A stretch of 33,770 bases of DNA from Staphylococcus petrasii (GTDB lineage: Bacteria > Bacillota > Bacilli > Staphylococcales > Staphylococcaceae), in NCBI RefSeq assembly GCF_002902565.1, contig NZ_PPRC01000084.1:1-33770 (forward strand). Direction: 5' to 3'. A model generated the notes under the pieces. The model did not search any database and was not told the DNA's origin. It saw nothing but the letters and a program-made list of their open reading frames with translations. The translations under genes and the position numbers were made by a program. Positions 10,019 to 18,500 of this stretch are shown piece after piece. Every line of letters begins with the position of its first letter. The stretch's first letter is position 1.

Positions 10019-11056
10019 TTACAATTTTATTGGTGATAAACAATATGCGTAGAGTAAGTCCTGAGTAGCTTTAATTGAATCAATATGTGTTCTTTCTAAT
10101 GCATGTGAAGATTCAATTCCTGCTCCAAATAAACCATGACGAATATCGGCTCCAGATCTAAGTGCTGCTGAGGCATCAGATCCGTAATATGGATAAATAT
10201 CTACTTTATATGGGATTTGATTAATCTTACATAAATTAATTAAATGTGACTTTAATTCCTTATGATATGGGCCAGAACTATCTTTTGCACAAATAGAAAC
10301 TGTATATTCATCAGAAGATTGTCCATCTCCCAATGCTCCCATATCAAATGCGATAAATTCGATAATCTTTTCTGAAATTGAAGCATTTGCGCCATACCCT
10401 ATTTCTTCATTGTTAGATATATAAAATTGTGTAGTATGTGGTAAAGTTGTATCCTCTTGTTTTAACTTTTCTAGTAATTCTAAAATCATAGCTACGCTTG
10501 CTTTATCATCTAAATGACGTGATTTTATAAATCCTGAAGGTGTAATTTGAGTTCTTGGATCGAAACTAATGAAATCTCCAACTTCAATTCCTAAATCTCT
10601 TGTTTCTTCAGCAGACGTTGTCTTTTCATCTATACGGACTTCCATATGTTCAATATTACGTTCGATCTCATGATTATCTTTATAAACGTGTACACTTGTT
10701 TCATGTAGACAAATTGTTCCAGTATAGACTTGGCCAGCTTCTGTTTGAATTTCACAATATTCGCCTTCGATAGCATTGTAAGTAAAGCCACCAATCAAAC
10801 TAAGCGCTAATCGGCCGTCTTCTTTAATTTCTTTAACCATAGCTCCAAGTGTATCTACGTGTGCAGTAATACATCTTTGATGCTCATCATCTTCGCCTTT
10901 AACAGTAATGATTAATGCACCTTTATTCGTTAATTTAGTTGGATAACCTAAACTTTCAGCTTTATCTTTTACATAATTTACAGCTTCAGCTACATTACCA
11001 GAAGGACTATTAATTTCTGTTAATTCTTTAATCGTTTGTAGAACCTTTTCACTCAT
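10019..11056 (-). CDS. M42-family metallo-aminopeptidase
   Basis: 345-residue cytoplasmic dinuclear-metal peptidase of the M42 (glutamyl aminopeptidase/YsdC/FrvX-like) family, which trims peptides from the N-terminus. Metal and catalytic residues are visible in order: His in ITAHVDTLG, Asp in HLDDKAS, the Glu pair in ISNNEEIGYG, Asp in IAFDMGALGD, and His in GIESSHALERTH. A longer frame reaches 11086, but the start at 11056 (MSEKVLQTIKEL) has a GGGGG ribosome binding site about 9 bases upstream, so I use it. It is divergent from tyrA and ends just before the trp promoter. The exact substrate cannot be read from sequence; a cellulase label found on some relatives should not be used. Confidence 0.88.
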   Translation of the reverse strand: MSEKVLQTIKELTEINSPSGNVAEAVNYVKDKAESLGYPTKLTNKGALIITVKGEDDEHQRCITAHVDTLGAMVKEIKEDGRLALSLIGGFTYNAIEGEYCEIQTEAGQVYTGTICLHETSVHVYKDNHEIERNIEHMEVRIDEKTTSAEETRDLGIEVGDFISFDPRTQITPSGFIKSRHLDDKASVAMILELLEKLKQEDTTLPHTTQFYISNNEEIGYGANASISEKIIEFIAFDMGALGDGQSSDEYTVSICAKDSSGPYHKELKSHLINLCKINQIPYKVDIYPYYGSDASAALRSGADIRHGLFGAGIESSHALERTHIDSIKATQDLLYAYCLSPIKL

Positions 11057-11137
11057 TCTGATTTCCCCCTTTTCTCTTATTAACATTTATTTTATCGCAC
11101 TTACCCGCCTATCTCTATTAATCCAACTATATAACTA

Positions 11138-11166
11138 TTGTTTAATTATGCAGGCTATTTTACAAT
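11138..11166 (+). promoter_or_regulatory. Promoter of tyrA
   Basis: TTGTTT (11138-11143), 17-bp spacer, TACAAT (11161-11166). It would start transcription near 11173, about 30 bases ahead of the TTG start codon. Confidence 0.65.
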
Positions 11167-11169
11167 AAC

Positions 11170-11184
11170 TATATTCTGAAAATT
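11170..11184 (+). promoter_or_regulatory. CodY-like box at the tyrA transcription start
   Basis: TATATTCTGAAAATT matches the CodY consensus AATTTTCWGAAAATT at 13 of 15 positions, with the core TTCTGAAAATT intact. It lies directly after the -10 box and before the ribosome binding site, where a bound repressor would block initiation or early elongation. CodY represses amino-acid biosynthesis when branched-chain amino acids and GTP are plentiful. Confidence 0.5.
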
Positions 11185-11203
11185 TCGAAATAAGGTGATT
11201 CAA

Positions 11204-12295
11204 TTGAAAAATATTTTATTCGTAGGTTTAGGTCTAATTGGTGGTAGTTTAGCAAGCAACTTAAAGTTTTATCAACCAGATATTCAAATTTCAGCCTTTG
11301 ATGCCGATTTAAGCCAACTCGATAAGGCGCAGTCTATTGGAATTATAGATGAGAAAGTTAAAGACTATGCTTTAGGTGTTGAAAAAGCTGACATCATTAT
11401 CTATGCTACGCCCGTTCAACAGACTGAAATATATTCAAAAGAATTACCTAACTATCATACTCGCCCTAATTTAATTGTTACAGATACTGGTAGTACAAAA
11501 GCAAATATTCAACAATATGAATCATATCTTTTAGAACATAATATTCATCTAGTTGGTGGCCATCCAATGGCTGGTAGTCATAAATCAGGTGTGCTTAATT
11601 CTAAGAAATATTTATTTGAAAATGCTTATTATATTTTAGTTTACAATGATGATCGAAACGCTTTAGCTGCTAAATACTTACAAGAGTTGCTATCTTCAAC
11701 ATCTGCTAAATTCATTACTACTACAGCTCAAGAACATGACTATGTGACAGGTATTGTAAGCCATGTCCCTCATATAGTCGCTTCTAGTCTAGTACATTTG
11801 AGCGAAAATAATTCAAACCAACATTCATTGGTAAAGCAATTAGCAGCCGGTGGTTTTAGAGATATTACCCGTATTGCTAGTAGTAACGCGGATATGTGGA
11901 GAGATATTACCTTAAGTAATAAAGAAAATATTTTAAATATATTAGAAATGTTACAACTACAATTCCAAGCTATCGCAAATTCAATTAAAAACGATGAAAG
12001 TGAAACTATATATTCCTTTTTCAAAGATGCTAAAAAATATAGAGATCAACTTCCTGTTAAACAACGTGGTGCACTAAATGTAGCGTATGATCTATATGTA
12101 GATATTCCGGATGAACCGGGTATGATTAATAAAATTACTAATATACTAAGTTTACATAATATTTCTATAAGTAACTTAAAAATTTTAGAAGTTCGCGAAG
12201 ATATTTTAGGTGCCCTGCGTATTAGTTTTAAAACGCCTCAAGATCGTGAATTAGGAGTTAAAGCACTTAATCATTTTGAAACTTATATTTTATAA
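11204..12295 (+). CDS. tyrA: Prephenate dehydrogenase
   Basis: 363-residue enzyme that oxidatively decarboxylates prephenate to 4-hydroxyphenylpyruvate, the precursor of tyrosine. The N-terminal NAD-binding fold begins at once with [24 protein letters not shown] is the conserved substrate-site motif with the catalytic histidine; [11 protein letters not shown] is also typical. Residues about 295-363 ([18 protein letters not shown]...[14 protein letters not shown]) form an ACT domain, suggesting feedback control by tyrosine. The frame is open from a GTG at 11195, but that codon is part of the AAGGTGA ribosome binding site; the TTG at 11204 lies 8 bases after AAGG and gives the expected length. 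Divergent from the aminopeptidase and convergent with the polymerase gene. Confidence 0.93.
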   Translation: MKNILFVGLGLIGGSLASNLKFYQPDIQISAFDADLSQLDKAQSIGIIDEKVKDYALGVEKADIIIYATPVQQTEIYSKELPNYHTRPNLIVTDTGSTKANIQQYESYLLEHNIHLVGGHPMAGSHKSGVLNSKKYLFENAYYILVYNDDRNALAAKYLQELLSSTSAKFITTTAQEHDYVTGIVSHVPHIVASSLVHLSENNSNQHSLVKQLAAGGFRDITRIASSNADMWRDITLSNKENILNILEMLQLQFQAIANSIKNDESETIYSFFKDAKKYRDQLPVKQRGALNVAYDLYVDIPDEPGMINKITNILSLHNISISNLKILEVREDILGALRISFKTPQDRELGVKALNHFETYIL

Positions 12296-12368
12296 AAAAA
12301 TATCCTCTTAACTGATAGAAGATATTCCACTAATTAATGGATATTCTTTTCTATCGTTAGGAGGATAC
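12293..12368 (-). terminator. Long hairpin terminator between tyrA and the Y-family polymerase gene
   Basis: Arms of about 28 bases (12301-12328 and 12339-12367) fold with only a few bulges around a 10-base loop; the outer helix is TATCCTC/GAGGATA. On the minus strand the hairpin is followed by seven T, a strong terminator for the polymerase gene. On the plus strand the tail is poorer (CTTCTCTACATTTT), so it may stop tyrA only partly. The arms begin 5 bases after the tyrA stop and end 5 bases before the polymerase stop. Confidence 0.85.
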
Positions 12369-12372
12369 TTCT

Positions 12373-13635
12373 CTACATTTTATGTCCTGCCATTAGACCT
12401 AAACGTCCATGTTTGGTACCTGCATCAGTGTATGAAATCGCCTTTGATACGATACCTTTTCCATATTTATTCTGTAAATAGTCTATTGTTTTAGCTAATT
12501 TTTCATCTCTTCGTCGTTCATATTCATCAATAAACAAGTTTAATTGTCTATCTTCTTCGCTAATCAATTGGGTTAATGAAATACTCAATGTTCGATATAA
12601 CGCACTTTTATCGCACAGTTGGTTCGCATAATAATTCACTACCTTAAAAATATCTTTTTCTAAATTAGTGGGATCTGTTAGAGTATATTGCTTATGTACG
12701 CCGCCACCTTCTGTATAACCAAAAGAGAAATGTATTGTACGTGCTAATTGCTTACGCGCTCTAATACGACTTGCTACATCTTCAATTAATTCTTGCATTA
12801 CTACTTTTGTTTCTTCAAAACGATAGTCTCTCATTAAAATTTGGCTTTTACATATTGAAGGATTTGTAACTTGATATTTTTCTCGCACTTTACTTTGATC
12901 AATACCATTAGCATGCAAGTGCATATCTGTGCCTAAAATACCAAACTCTTTCTTTAAATATCTATAAGGATACTGTGCTAAATCCCCTATAGTAATGATT
13001 CCTCTTTTATTAAGTTTCATTTCTGTTTTTTTATTAATACCCCAAAAATCTCTTAAAGGTTGAATACGCCACAGTTTCTGCGGAACATCTTGATAACGCC
13101 ACTCAGTAATACCATTTTTTGTATGTTTTGCTTCTATATCCATAGCCACTTTGCTTAACAACATGTTGGAGCCTATTCCAATTGTGCAATATATACCTGT
13201 CTTATCTAAAATTTCCTTCTGTAACCTTTCCGCAAATGATGCTACTGTCGAATTAAATCTATGGTAACTGTTAGTTACATCCATAAAGAATTCATCAATA
13301 CTATACTGATGTAAATCCTCACCTGGAATATATTTAAGCGCAATTTTTGAAATTTCAATAGACACTTCTAGATACTTTCGCATACTGGGATTAATGATAT
13401 AAATATCGTTACGATGTGGTATTTCAAATAATCTTGAACCTGTTTTTATTCCTATTTCTTTTAATTTTGGTGTAGCTGCTAATACTACAGACCCCTGTCG
13501 TTTAGTATCCGCTACTACTGCTAATTTTGTAGTTAATGGATTCAATCCTTTTTCAATACATGACACACTTGCAAAAAAACTCTTTTGGTCAATACATAGA
13601 ACATCCCTATCTTCAAGTAAGTTATAGTCATACAT
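12373..13635 (-). CDS. umuC: UmuC-like Y-family translesion DNA polymerase
   Basis: 420-residue error-prone polymerase that copies past damaged DNA. The catalytic palm shows LCIDQKSFFASVSC (first acidic residue and steric gate region) and YSIDEFFMDVT (Asp-Glu pair); ILDKTGIYCTIGIGSNMLLSKVAMD is the usual fingers/palm segment, followed by helix-hairpin-helix and little-finger regions. It resembles the Gram-positive UmuC/UvrX/YqjW group more than short DinB (Pol IV). I use the start at 13635 (MYDYNLLEDRD) because GGGAGG lies 8 bases ahead; a longer frame to 13656 reads through that site. Two LexA boxes cover its promoter, so it should be SOS-induced. Convergent with tyrA, divergent from the tautomerase. 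Confidence 0.9.
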   Translation of the reverse strand: MYDYNLLEDRDVLCIDQKSFFASVSCIEKGLNPLTTKLAVVADTKRQGSVVLAATPKLKEIGIKTGSRLFEIPHRNDIYIINPSMRKYLEVSIEISKIALKYIPGEDLHQYSIDEFFMDVTNSYHRFNSTVASFAERLQKEILDKTGIYCTIGIGSNMLLSKVAMDIEAKHTKNGITEWRYQDVPQKLWRIQPLRDFWGINKKTEMKLNKRGIITIGDLAQYPYRYLKKEFGILGTDMHLHANGIDQSKVREKYQVTNPSICKSQILMRDYRFEETKVVMQELIEDVASRIRARKQLARTIHFSFGYTEGGGVHKQYTLTDPTNLEKDIFKVVNYYANQLCDKSALYRTLSISLTQLISEEDRQLNLFIDEYERRRDEKLAKTIDYLQNKYGKGIVSKAISYTDAGTKHGRLGLMAGHKM

Positions 13636-13661
13636 CTTAATAACCTCCCTATACAATATTT

Positions 13662-13690
13662 ATTATATACGAACATCTGTTCTATATCAA
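13662..13690 (-). promoter_or_regulatory. SOS promoter of the Y-family polymerase gene
   Basis: TTGATA (13685-13690), 17-bp spacer, consensus TATAAT (13662-13667) on the minus strand. LexA box 1 lies wholly inside the spacer. Confidence 0.85.
13670..13683. promoter_or_regulatory. LexA (SOS) box 1
   Basis: CGAACATCTGTTCT matches the Gram-positive LexA consensus CGAAC-N4-GTTYG at all but the last position. It occupies the -35/-10 spacer of the polymerase promoter, so LexA binding would exclude RNA polymerase. Confidence 0.88.
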
Positions 13691-13698
13691 TACAAACA

Positions 13699-13712
13699 CG
13701 AACTAATGTTCT
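13699..13712. promoter_or_regulatory. LexA (SOS) box 2
   Basis: CGAACTAATGTTCT, a second copy 29 bp from box 1 (centre to centre), just upstream of the polymerase -35. It also lies about 13 bp from the -35 region of the divergent tautomerase promoter, so it could touch both genes. Confidence 0.8.
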
Positions 13713-13745
13713 TATTATTTTATTTTTGCGGTTAAAACGAAAAAT

Positions 13746-13753
13746 GCTATACT
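13746..13753 (+). promoter_or_regulatory. Extended -10 promoter of the tautomerase gene
   Basis: TATACT at 13748-13753, 32 bp before the ATG. The TG that would extend it is at 13745-13746 with one base between, giving the TGnTATACT form that tolerates the weak -35 (TTTGCG or TTGCGG near 13725-13731). Confidence 0.6.
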
Positions 13754-13785
13754 AATCTTGTATTAATATATAAGGAGGAAAATTT

Positions 13786-13974
13786 ATGCCAATCGTAAAT
13801 GTTAAATTACTTGAGGGACGTTCAGATGAACAATTAAAAGATTTAGTAACTGAAGTAACTAATGCAGTTGAAAAAACTACAGGTGCAAATAGAGAAGCAA
13901 TTCACGTAGTAATTGAAGAAATGAAGAAAAATCACTACGGTGTAGCTGGTGTAAGAAAATCAGACGAACAATAA
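13786..13974 (+). CDS. 4-oxalocrotonate tautomerase family protein
   Basis: 62-residue member of the tautomerase superfamily. After removal of the initiator Met, Pro1 (MPIVNVKLLEGRS) is the catalytic base; the beta-alpha-beta pattern and the HVVIEEM segment with the following NHYGVAGV tail fit the family, which forms hexamers. The ribosome binding site AAGGAGG is excellent. Such small tautomerases are common in Staphylococcus outside any degradation pathway, so the natural substrate is unknown; there are no catabolic neighbours here. It is divergent from the SOS polymerase and ends in a bidirectional terminator shared with msrR. Confidence 0.88.
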   Translation: MPIVNVKLLEGRSDEQLKDLVTEVTNAVEKTTGANREAIHVVIEEMKKNHYGVAGVRKSDEQ

Positions 13975-14020
13975 GTAATTATATCTTAAGTTTACATAAT
14001 AAAATTATTGTTTTAATATA

Positions 14021-14056
14021 ACCACAAAAAAGCCATGCTTAATAGCATGGCTTTTA
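14021..14056. terminator. Bidirectional terminator between the tautomerase gene and msrR
   Basis: AGCCATGCT (14031-14039) pairs with AGCATGGCT (14044-14052) around a TAAT loop. It is flanked by A-run on the left and T-run on the right, so it works in both directions for the two convergent genes. Confidence 0.9.
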
Positions 14057-14060
14057 AACT

Positions 14061-15038
14061 TTATTCATTAAAAAATTCTTTGATTGCTTGTTTATTTTTT
14101 TCTTTATCAATATCAAGTGCGCTTCCATCATTATTCGTGTCTATATTTTGATATGAGTTTTTAACAGGAACGGTTAATGACTGTACGTCTTTATCTCCTC
14201 TAATACCAAAATTTATACCGGTTTGGAAAATAGCAGAGTTAGGTATATTCGTATTAACATATCCTCTTAATATACCTGCAACTTTAGGCAATTTAACTAT
14301 TGAATCTGGTGTAACTAATTGTTGTTTTAATGTTTGCATGACCTGTTGTTGACGTCTAACTCGACCAAAGTCACCTTCTTCATCGTGTCTGAATCTAGCA
14401 TAACCAAGTAATTCTTTACCATTCAAACGATGGCGACCTTTTTTCAATGATACACCAATATTTTCAGACATATCTTTTTCAACATTAATTGGGATACCAT
14501 TAGGCTCTAATTCATCAATCATCTTTTCAAAACCTGTAAAATCAATTACAGCATAATATTCAGGATTTATGCCTAAATTTTTATTTAATGTCTGACGTAA
14601 TAATTCAGGTCCCCCAAGTGAATAAGCTGCATTAATTTTATAATTCTGATAGCCAGGTATTTCTGCATAAATATCACGCATAACGGACATCATTTTCATT
14701 TTTTTATGAATATAATCATATTGAACAACCATAATAGAATCCGAGCGAGATTTACCGCCGTTCGCTTGGTCTGCGCCGAGTACAAGTACCGAAATTTTTC
14801 CATCATTTTTTACTGGGCCGTTAAATTGATGTATCTTCACATCTTTAGCATGCTCTTTTGCATAATTTAAGCCGCTTCGATAACTATGTATCACATAAAT
14901 CACTATCGCCAACAATATCACTAATAGAATTAGTAATATAAAAGGTAATTTGCGAAGTCTTTTTTTCTTACGTCGTTTAGAAGGCGTTTGATTGTGTGCT
15001 TGTCTGCTTAATTGTGTCTTATCCTTCTCGTCTGTCAT
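14061..15038 (-). CDS. msrR: LytR-CpsA-Psr family protein MsrR
   Basis: 325-residue LCP protein. A basic cytoplasmic N-terminus (about residues 1-28) is followed by one membrane helix (about 30-50), leaving the catalytic domain outside. LCP motifs are seen as [47 protein letters not shown] and the [20 protein letters not shown] segment that binds the pyrophosphate of the lipid-linked substrate. LCP enzymes attach wall teichoic acid or related polymers to peptidoglycan. MsrR is the staphylococcal member at this place beside msrA; in S. aureus it affects methicillin resistance and virulence factor levels. Ribosome binding sequence AAGGTAGG precedes the ATG. It shares its upstream region with msrA and has the repeated promoter element described below. 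Confidence 0.9.
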   Translation of the reverse strand: MTDEKDKTQLSRQAHNQTPSKRRKKKRLRKLPFILLILLVILLAIVIYVIHSYRSGLNYAKEHAKDVKIHQFNGPVKNDGKISVLVLGADQANGGKSRSDSIMVVQYDYIHKKMKMMSVMRDIYAEIPGYQNYKINAAYSLGGPELLRQTLNKNLGINPEYYAVIDFTGFEKMIDELEPNGIPINVEKDMSENIGVSLKKGRHRLNGKELLGYARFRHDEEGDFGRVRRQQQVMQTLKQQLVTPDSIVKLPKVAGILRGYVNTNIPNSAIFQTGINFGIRGDKDVQSLTVPVKNSYQNIDTNNDGSALDIDKEKNKQAIKEFFNE

Positions 15039-15066
15039 ATTTACCTACCTTATGTTTAAAATCTTC

Positions 15067-15093
15067 AAAATTATATAGCTATGTACTATAATT
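15067..15093 (-). promoter_or_regulatory. Copy A of a repeated 27-bp promoter element (msrR)
   Basis: On the minus strand it reads AATTATAGTA, then CA, then TAGCTATATAATTTT. The TATAAT inside (15070-15075) is a perfect -10 placed 32 bp before the msrR start. The same element, differing at two adjacent bases, precedes glcT at almost the same distance. The spacer side is conserved but the -35 is not, so this may be an operator plus -10 rather than a plain promoter. Confidence 0.55.
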
Positions 15094-15181
15094 TATATAT
15101 ACTAAAGTTAAAGAACTTACCTTAAAAAATCAAGTGCTTTTTAGATAAATGGGACTAAGGTCTAATGAAAGGATGGCGTAA

Positions 15182-15688
15182 ATGAATATAAATACAGCAT
15201 ATTTTGCTGGTGGGTGTTTCTGGTGTATGACCAAACCTTTCGATCAATTCGATGGCATAGAAACAGTTACCTCTGGATATATGGGAGGCACAACAGATAA
15301 CCCTACCTATGAAGAAGTGAAAAGCGGTACAACCGGCCATTATGAAACCGTAAAAGTTGAATATGATGTAGCGCTATTCTCATATAATAAATTATTAGAA
15401 ATTTTCTTTTCAGTGATTGATCCGTTAGATGCTGAAGGACAATTCCAAGATAGAGGTTCACAATATAAAACCGCTATTTTCTATACGAATGAAGATCAAA
15501 AGAAACTTGCGGAAGCATACATTCAACAGTTACAAGATACATTACATGCTGAGAAAGCAATTGCTACAAAAATATTACCCGCTTCAACTTTTTATAAGGC
15601 TGAAGAGTATCATCAAGATTTTTATAAAAAGAATCCAGAACGTTATGCAAAAGAACAACAAGACCGCGCAAACTATAAACCCAACTAA
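15182..15688 (+). CDS. msrA: Peptide methionine (S)-S-oxide reductase
   Basis: 168-residue repair enzyme that reduces methionine-S-sulfoxide in oxidised proteins. The catalytic Cys12 lies in AGGCFWC, with YMGG and [14 protein letters not shown] as further family marks and the [16 protein letters not shown] tail. Ribosome binding sequence AAAGGATGG precedes the ATG. No msrB follows it. Staphylococci carry more than one msrA; this is the stand-alone copy beside msrR, divergent from it, and convergent with mprF. Confidence 0.94.
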   Translation: MNINTAYFAGGCFWCMTKPFDQFDGIETVTSGYMGGTTDNPTYEEVKSGTTGHYETVKVEYDVALFSYNKLLEIFFSVIDPLDAEGQFQDRGSQYKTAIFYTNEDQKKLAEAYIQQLQDTLHAEKAIATKILPASTFYKAEEYHQDFYKKNPERYAKEQQDRANYKPN

Positions 15689-15694
15689 TAAGCT

Positions 15695-15756
15695 AAAAAA
15701 GACATCCATACTAAGTGTTTAATCAATTACACTTCAGTAGGATGTCTTCTTTTATA
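15695..15756. terminator. Bidirectional terminator between msrA and mprF
   Basis: AAGACATCC (about 15700-15708) pairs with GGATGTCTT (about 15739-15748), with inner TACT/AGTA and AGTGT/ACACT helices. The A-run at the left and T-run at the right serve the convergent genes. Confidence 0.88.
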
Positions 15757-15765
15757 TCAACTTAA

Positions 15766-18288
15766 TTATTTATGTCTAATGACTCTCATGACTTTCATCA
15801 TGCTAGACACTAATGAACTATCTCTACGATAAACTAAAAATCTTGGTTCCCAATTAGGGCTATACTTTTCCTTATACTTACGCAAGCCTTGGAAGCGATA
15901 TAAACCATTAAAGTGTTCAAACACACGGCCTGCGACACGCTCTCTAGGATATGCGTAATCTAACTGGCCTACATTAGATAAAGTCGCCATGCCCATATTA
16001 AACGCTTTATAGCCTTTCTCTTTACCCCATAATAGCATATGCAAGTATAAGCCATCCATTAATGGTAAATCTAAATCTGGTAACCATCTAATTAAGTCTA
16101 CTGAAATAGCTTCGTTATAATGTGTTGGCATTAAACTACAGAACGCAATAATCTTACCTTCTTCATTCTTCATAATACCAATAGGTGCTTCTTTTAAATA
16201 ATCTTCAGTAAACTGACCTACAGAGAAATGCATTTCATTACGACCATCTAACCATTGGTCACTTACCTCTTTAAGTTCGTTAAATAATTCTTTTGAAAAT
16301 GGAGGTTCAACAATTTCAAATTGAATATTTAAATCACTAAATTTATTTAATGTTGCACGGAAGCCTCGACGTTTTTTACCAGAAGTTGTAAATTGCGTTA
16401 AATCAATAATAGCTTCTTCTCCAAGTTTGAAAAATTGATTTCCGAAATTATGATACAGAGGCATGAATCTATCAGAAACTTGATAGAAAATAATGTCATA
16501 TCCTAACTTTTCAGCATAATTATAAAACTCAATTAATAACGATTGGAATGATGCCGTGTCTCCAATAGGATCGCCTAAGACGACTAGTGCATTGGATTTA
16601 TAACGATACATTAAGAAAGCTTGTTCATTCTCATGCATGAAGATATCTTTATCTCCACTATAGATTAAATGACTGAGATAATTACCGCCATAGGTTTCAA
16701 TAATAGATTGGCATTGAGATAAATCTTCAACTTTGTGCGGTCTAGTAAAGCGAATTTCTAATAACCATTCGATAAGACCTACAATAATAACTACCACTAA
16801 AATTGTTAACCAGAAATAATATTTTAATAATGACGTATCCATCTCAATATGATAAATATCTAAAGCATATAATGTTTCTGAGATAATTAAATGATTAATG
16901 TATAAAACGATAATACTAAATAGTAACGTTAATAATACATTTCTTAATCTAAATGGACGTTTTAACACTCTAGCACGACGATACGCTAAAATAAGTAAGA
17001 TAAAGATAAGTACTAACCACGCTAGTAAAATAAATGAAGCGTACGTATAAATTGTCGCAGCAAAGATTAAAATTAACGCAATCATTACGAAGATAATCGC
17101 TCTTCTACTTTGTTTAAAGATACCTTTAACATTAATCAATAATATTAAACAAGCACTTGTATGAATTGATAATACAATATAATAAATAAAGTGATCCGCA
17201 TCATAAAGGCCATCGTATACAATAGTAATATTGTTAATAAAGAAGATGATACTTGTTAGTAATACGAGAATTGATAATGCAAATGAGGGAATCTTCGACA
17301 CGATGTCTTTTTGGTAAGAAAATAAAAACGATGTGACATCTTTAGCTGGTGCGTAATATCTAGATTCTTCAAAGTATTTACGCGCAGAAGAACCAAATTC
17401 AAAGGTAGATAGAATAAGTGCGATAATTACCGGCACGAAATAATATGCGAAACGATATAGCAATAATGCTAATAAAACTTTCTCTTCTGGTACGCCTAGA
17501 GATTTCAAGCCAAGTAAAACGACTAAATCGAACGCCCCAAAGCCACCAGGGATAAAACTTACTAGTCCAGCTAAAGCGGCAATGATGAAAACTCCGATAA
17601 CTGTCGTAAACGCTACATGGCTATTAACAATTACTGTAGATAAGTAAAGTACTACTGCTGCAGCTATCCATTCCATGCTTGAAACTAACGTACAATAAAC
17701 ACCTACAAACTTATTGCGTTGATCAATAGGTTTGATGATGGTGTAAGCAATAAATATTGGTAAGAATAAAGCAACAACGTACAGTATCCATCTTACCCAA
17801 CTAATTTTGTTGAGAATGTGGGAAGCATTGAAAATATGTAATACAACTAATATAGAAAGTAAACTTAATCCTGTTAACATGGATACAAGAATAATTGAAA
17901 TCGCGTGAACGAGTTTCTTTCTATCAGATGTATAATTTTTATATACAAATGCTCTAAATCCTGCTCCGATAAAACCACCAAAGCCTACAATCGCATTGAA
18001 GGCATTAATAATATAACTCAATCTAAAGACTCTCGACCATGCGATATCGAGTTTAAGTGCTTTAACAAGTATTAAGTCATAGAGACTCAGTAATATCATT
18101 GAAGCGCCACCACAAATAAATAATCCAATTAAATGCCAACGATTGATTTTACCAAAGGATTCTAACGTTTCTTTAAAATTAATATTAGCTAACTCGTGAT
18201 ATAGCGTTACCACTACGGCAATAAATAACACAGCTGCAAATACAAATTTTAATATTGATAAAATTCTATTTTTAAATTCTTCAGTCAT
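15766..18288 (-). CDS. mprF: MprF, lysyl-phosphatidylglycerol synthase and flippase
   Basis: 840-residue membrane protein. The N-terminal part (about 1-510) is a long series of hydrophobic helices with the conserved [19 protein letters not shown] and [17 protein letters not shown] segments; this is the flippase part. The C-terminal cytoplasmic domain (about 520-840) is the synthase, a tandem GNAT-like fold that transfers lysine from lysyl-tRNA to phosphatidylglycerol: [28 protein letters not shown] and [24 protein letters not shown] are typical. The product makes the outer membrane face less negative and protects against cationic peptides and daptomycin. Length matches S. aureus MprF (840). 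The ribosome binding site is weak. I see no truncation; no gain-of-function call is made. Confidence 0.96.
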   Translation of the reverse strand: MTEEFKNRILSILKFVFAAVLFIAVVVTLYHELANINFKETLESFGKINRWHLIGLFICGGASMILLSLYDLILVKALKLDIAWSRVFRLSYIINAFNAIVGFGGFIGAGFRAFVYKNYTSDRKKLVHAISIILVSMLTGLSLLSILVVLHIFNASHILNKISWVRWILYVVALFLPIFIAYTIIKPIDQRNKFVGVYCTLVSSMEWIAAAVVLYLSTVIVNSHVAFTTVIGVFIIAALAGLVSFIPGGFGAFDLVVLLGLKSLGVPEEKVLLALLLYRFAYYFVPVIIALILSTFEFGSSARKYFEESRYYAPAKDVTSFLFSYQKDIVSKIPSFALSILVLLTSIIFFINNITIVYDGLYDADHFIYYIVLSIHTSACLILLINVKGIFKQSRRAIIFVMIALILIFAATIYTYASFILLAWLVLIFILLILAYRRARVLKRPFRLRNVLLTLLFSIIVLYINHLIISETLYALDIYHIEMDTSLLKYYFWLTILVVVIIVGLIEWLLEIRFTRPHKVEDLSQCQSIIETYGGNYLSHLIYSGDKDIFMHENEQAFLMYRYKSNALVVLGDPIGDTASFQSLLIEFYNYAEKLGYDIIFYQVSDRFMPLYHNFGNQFFKLGEEAIIDLTQFTTSGKKRRGFRATLNKFSDLNIQFEIVEPPFSKELFNELKEVSDQWLDGRNEMHFSVGQFTEDYLKEAPIGIMKNEEGKIIAFCSLMPTHYNEAISVDLIRWLPDLDLPLMDGLYLHMLLWGKEKGYKAFNMGMATLSNVGQLDYAYPRERVAGRVFEHFNGLYRFQGLRKYKEKYSPNWEPRFLVYRRDSSLVSSMMKVMRVIRHK

Positions 18289-18439
18289 TATTTCACTTCT
18301 ATCCTTTATCTTAAGTTAATTAAAAATATATCATACCTTTTTCGGAATGAACATATACTGATACTTTAATTAAGCTAACAGTATTGTAATGTAAAGCAGT
18401 CTTACGCAGAATAACTCCGCTCCCTTTTCATTTTCAAAA

Positions 18440-18492
18440 ATAAAGCAAAATAAAAAGTCACAACAAATGAACTTCACTTGTCATGACTTTAA
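18440..18492 (-). terminator. Terminator of the AI-2E family permease gene
   Basis: On the minus strand AAAGTCA (18484-18490) pairs with TGACTTT (18454-18460), continued by a TGACAAGTGAA/TTCATTTGTTG helix around a tiny loop, then TTTTTATTTT. It ends the permease transcript before mprF. Confidence 0.8.
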
Positions 18493-18500
18493 ACATTAAA

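Noticed and set aside
11770-12024. 84-codon minus-strand frame inside tyrA
   Set aside because: Antisense to a conserved part of prephenate dehydrogenase, with no start signals.
15429-15722. 97-codon plus-strand frame overlapping msrA in another phase
   Set aside because: It is rich in Lys/Ile, has no ribosome binding site and runs into the msrA terminator; msrA is the real gene.
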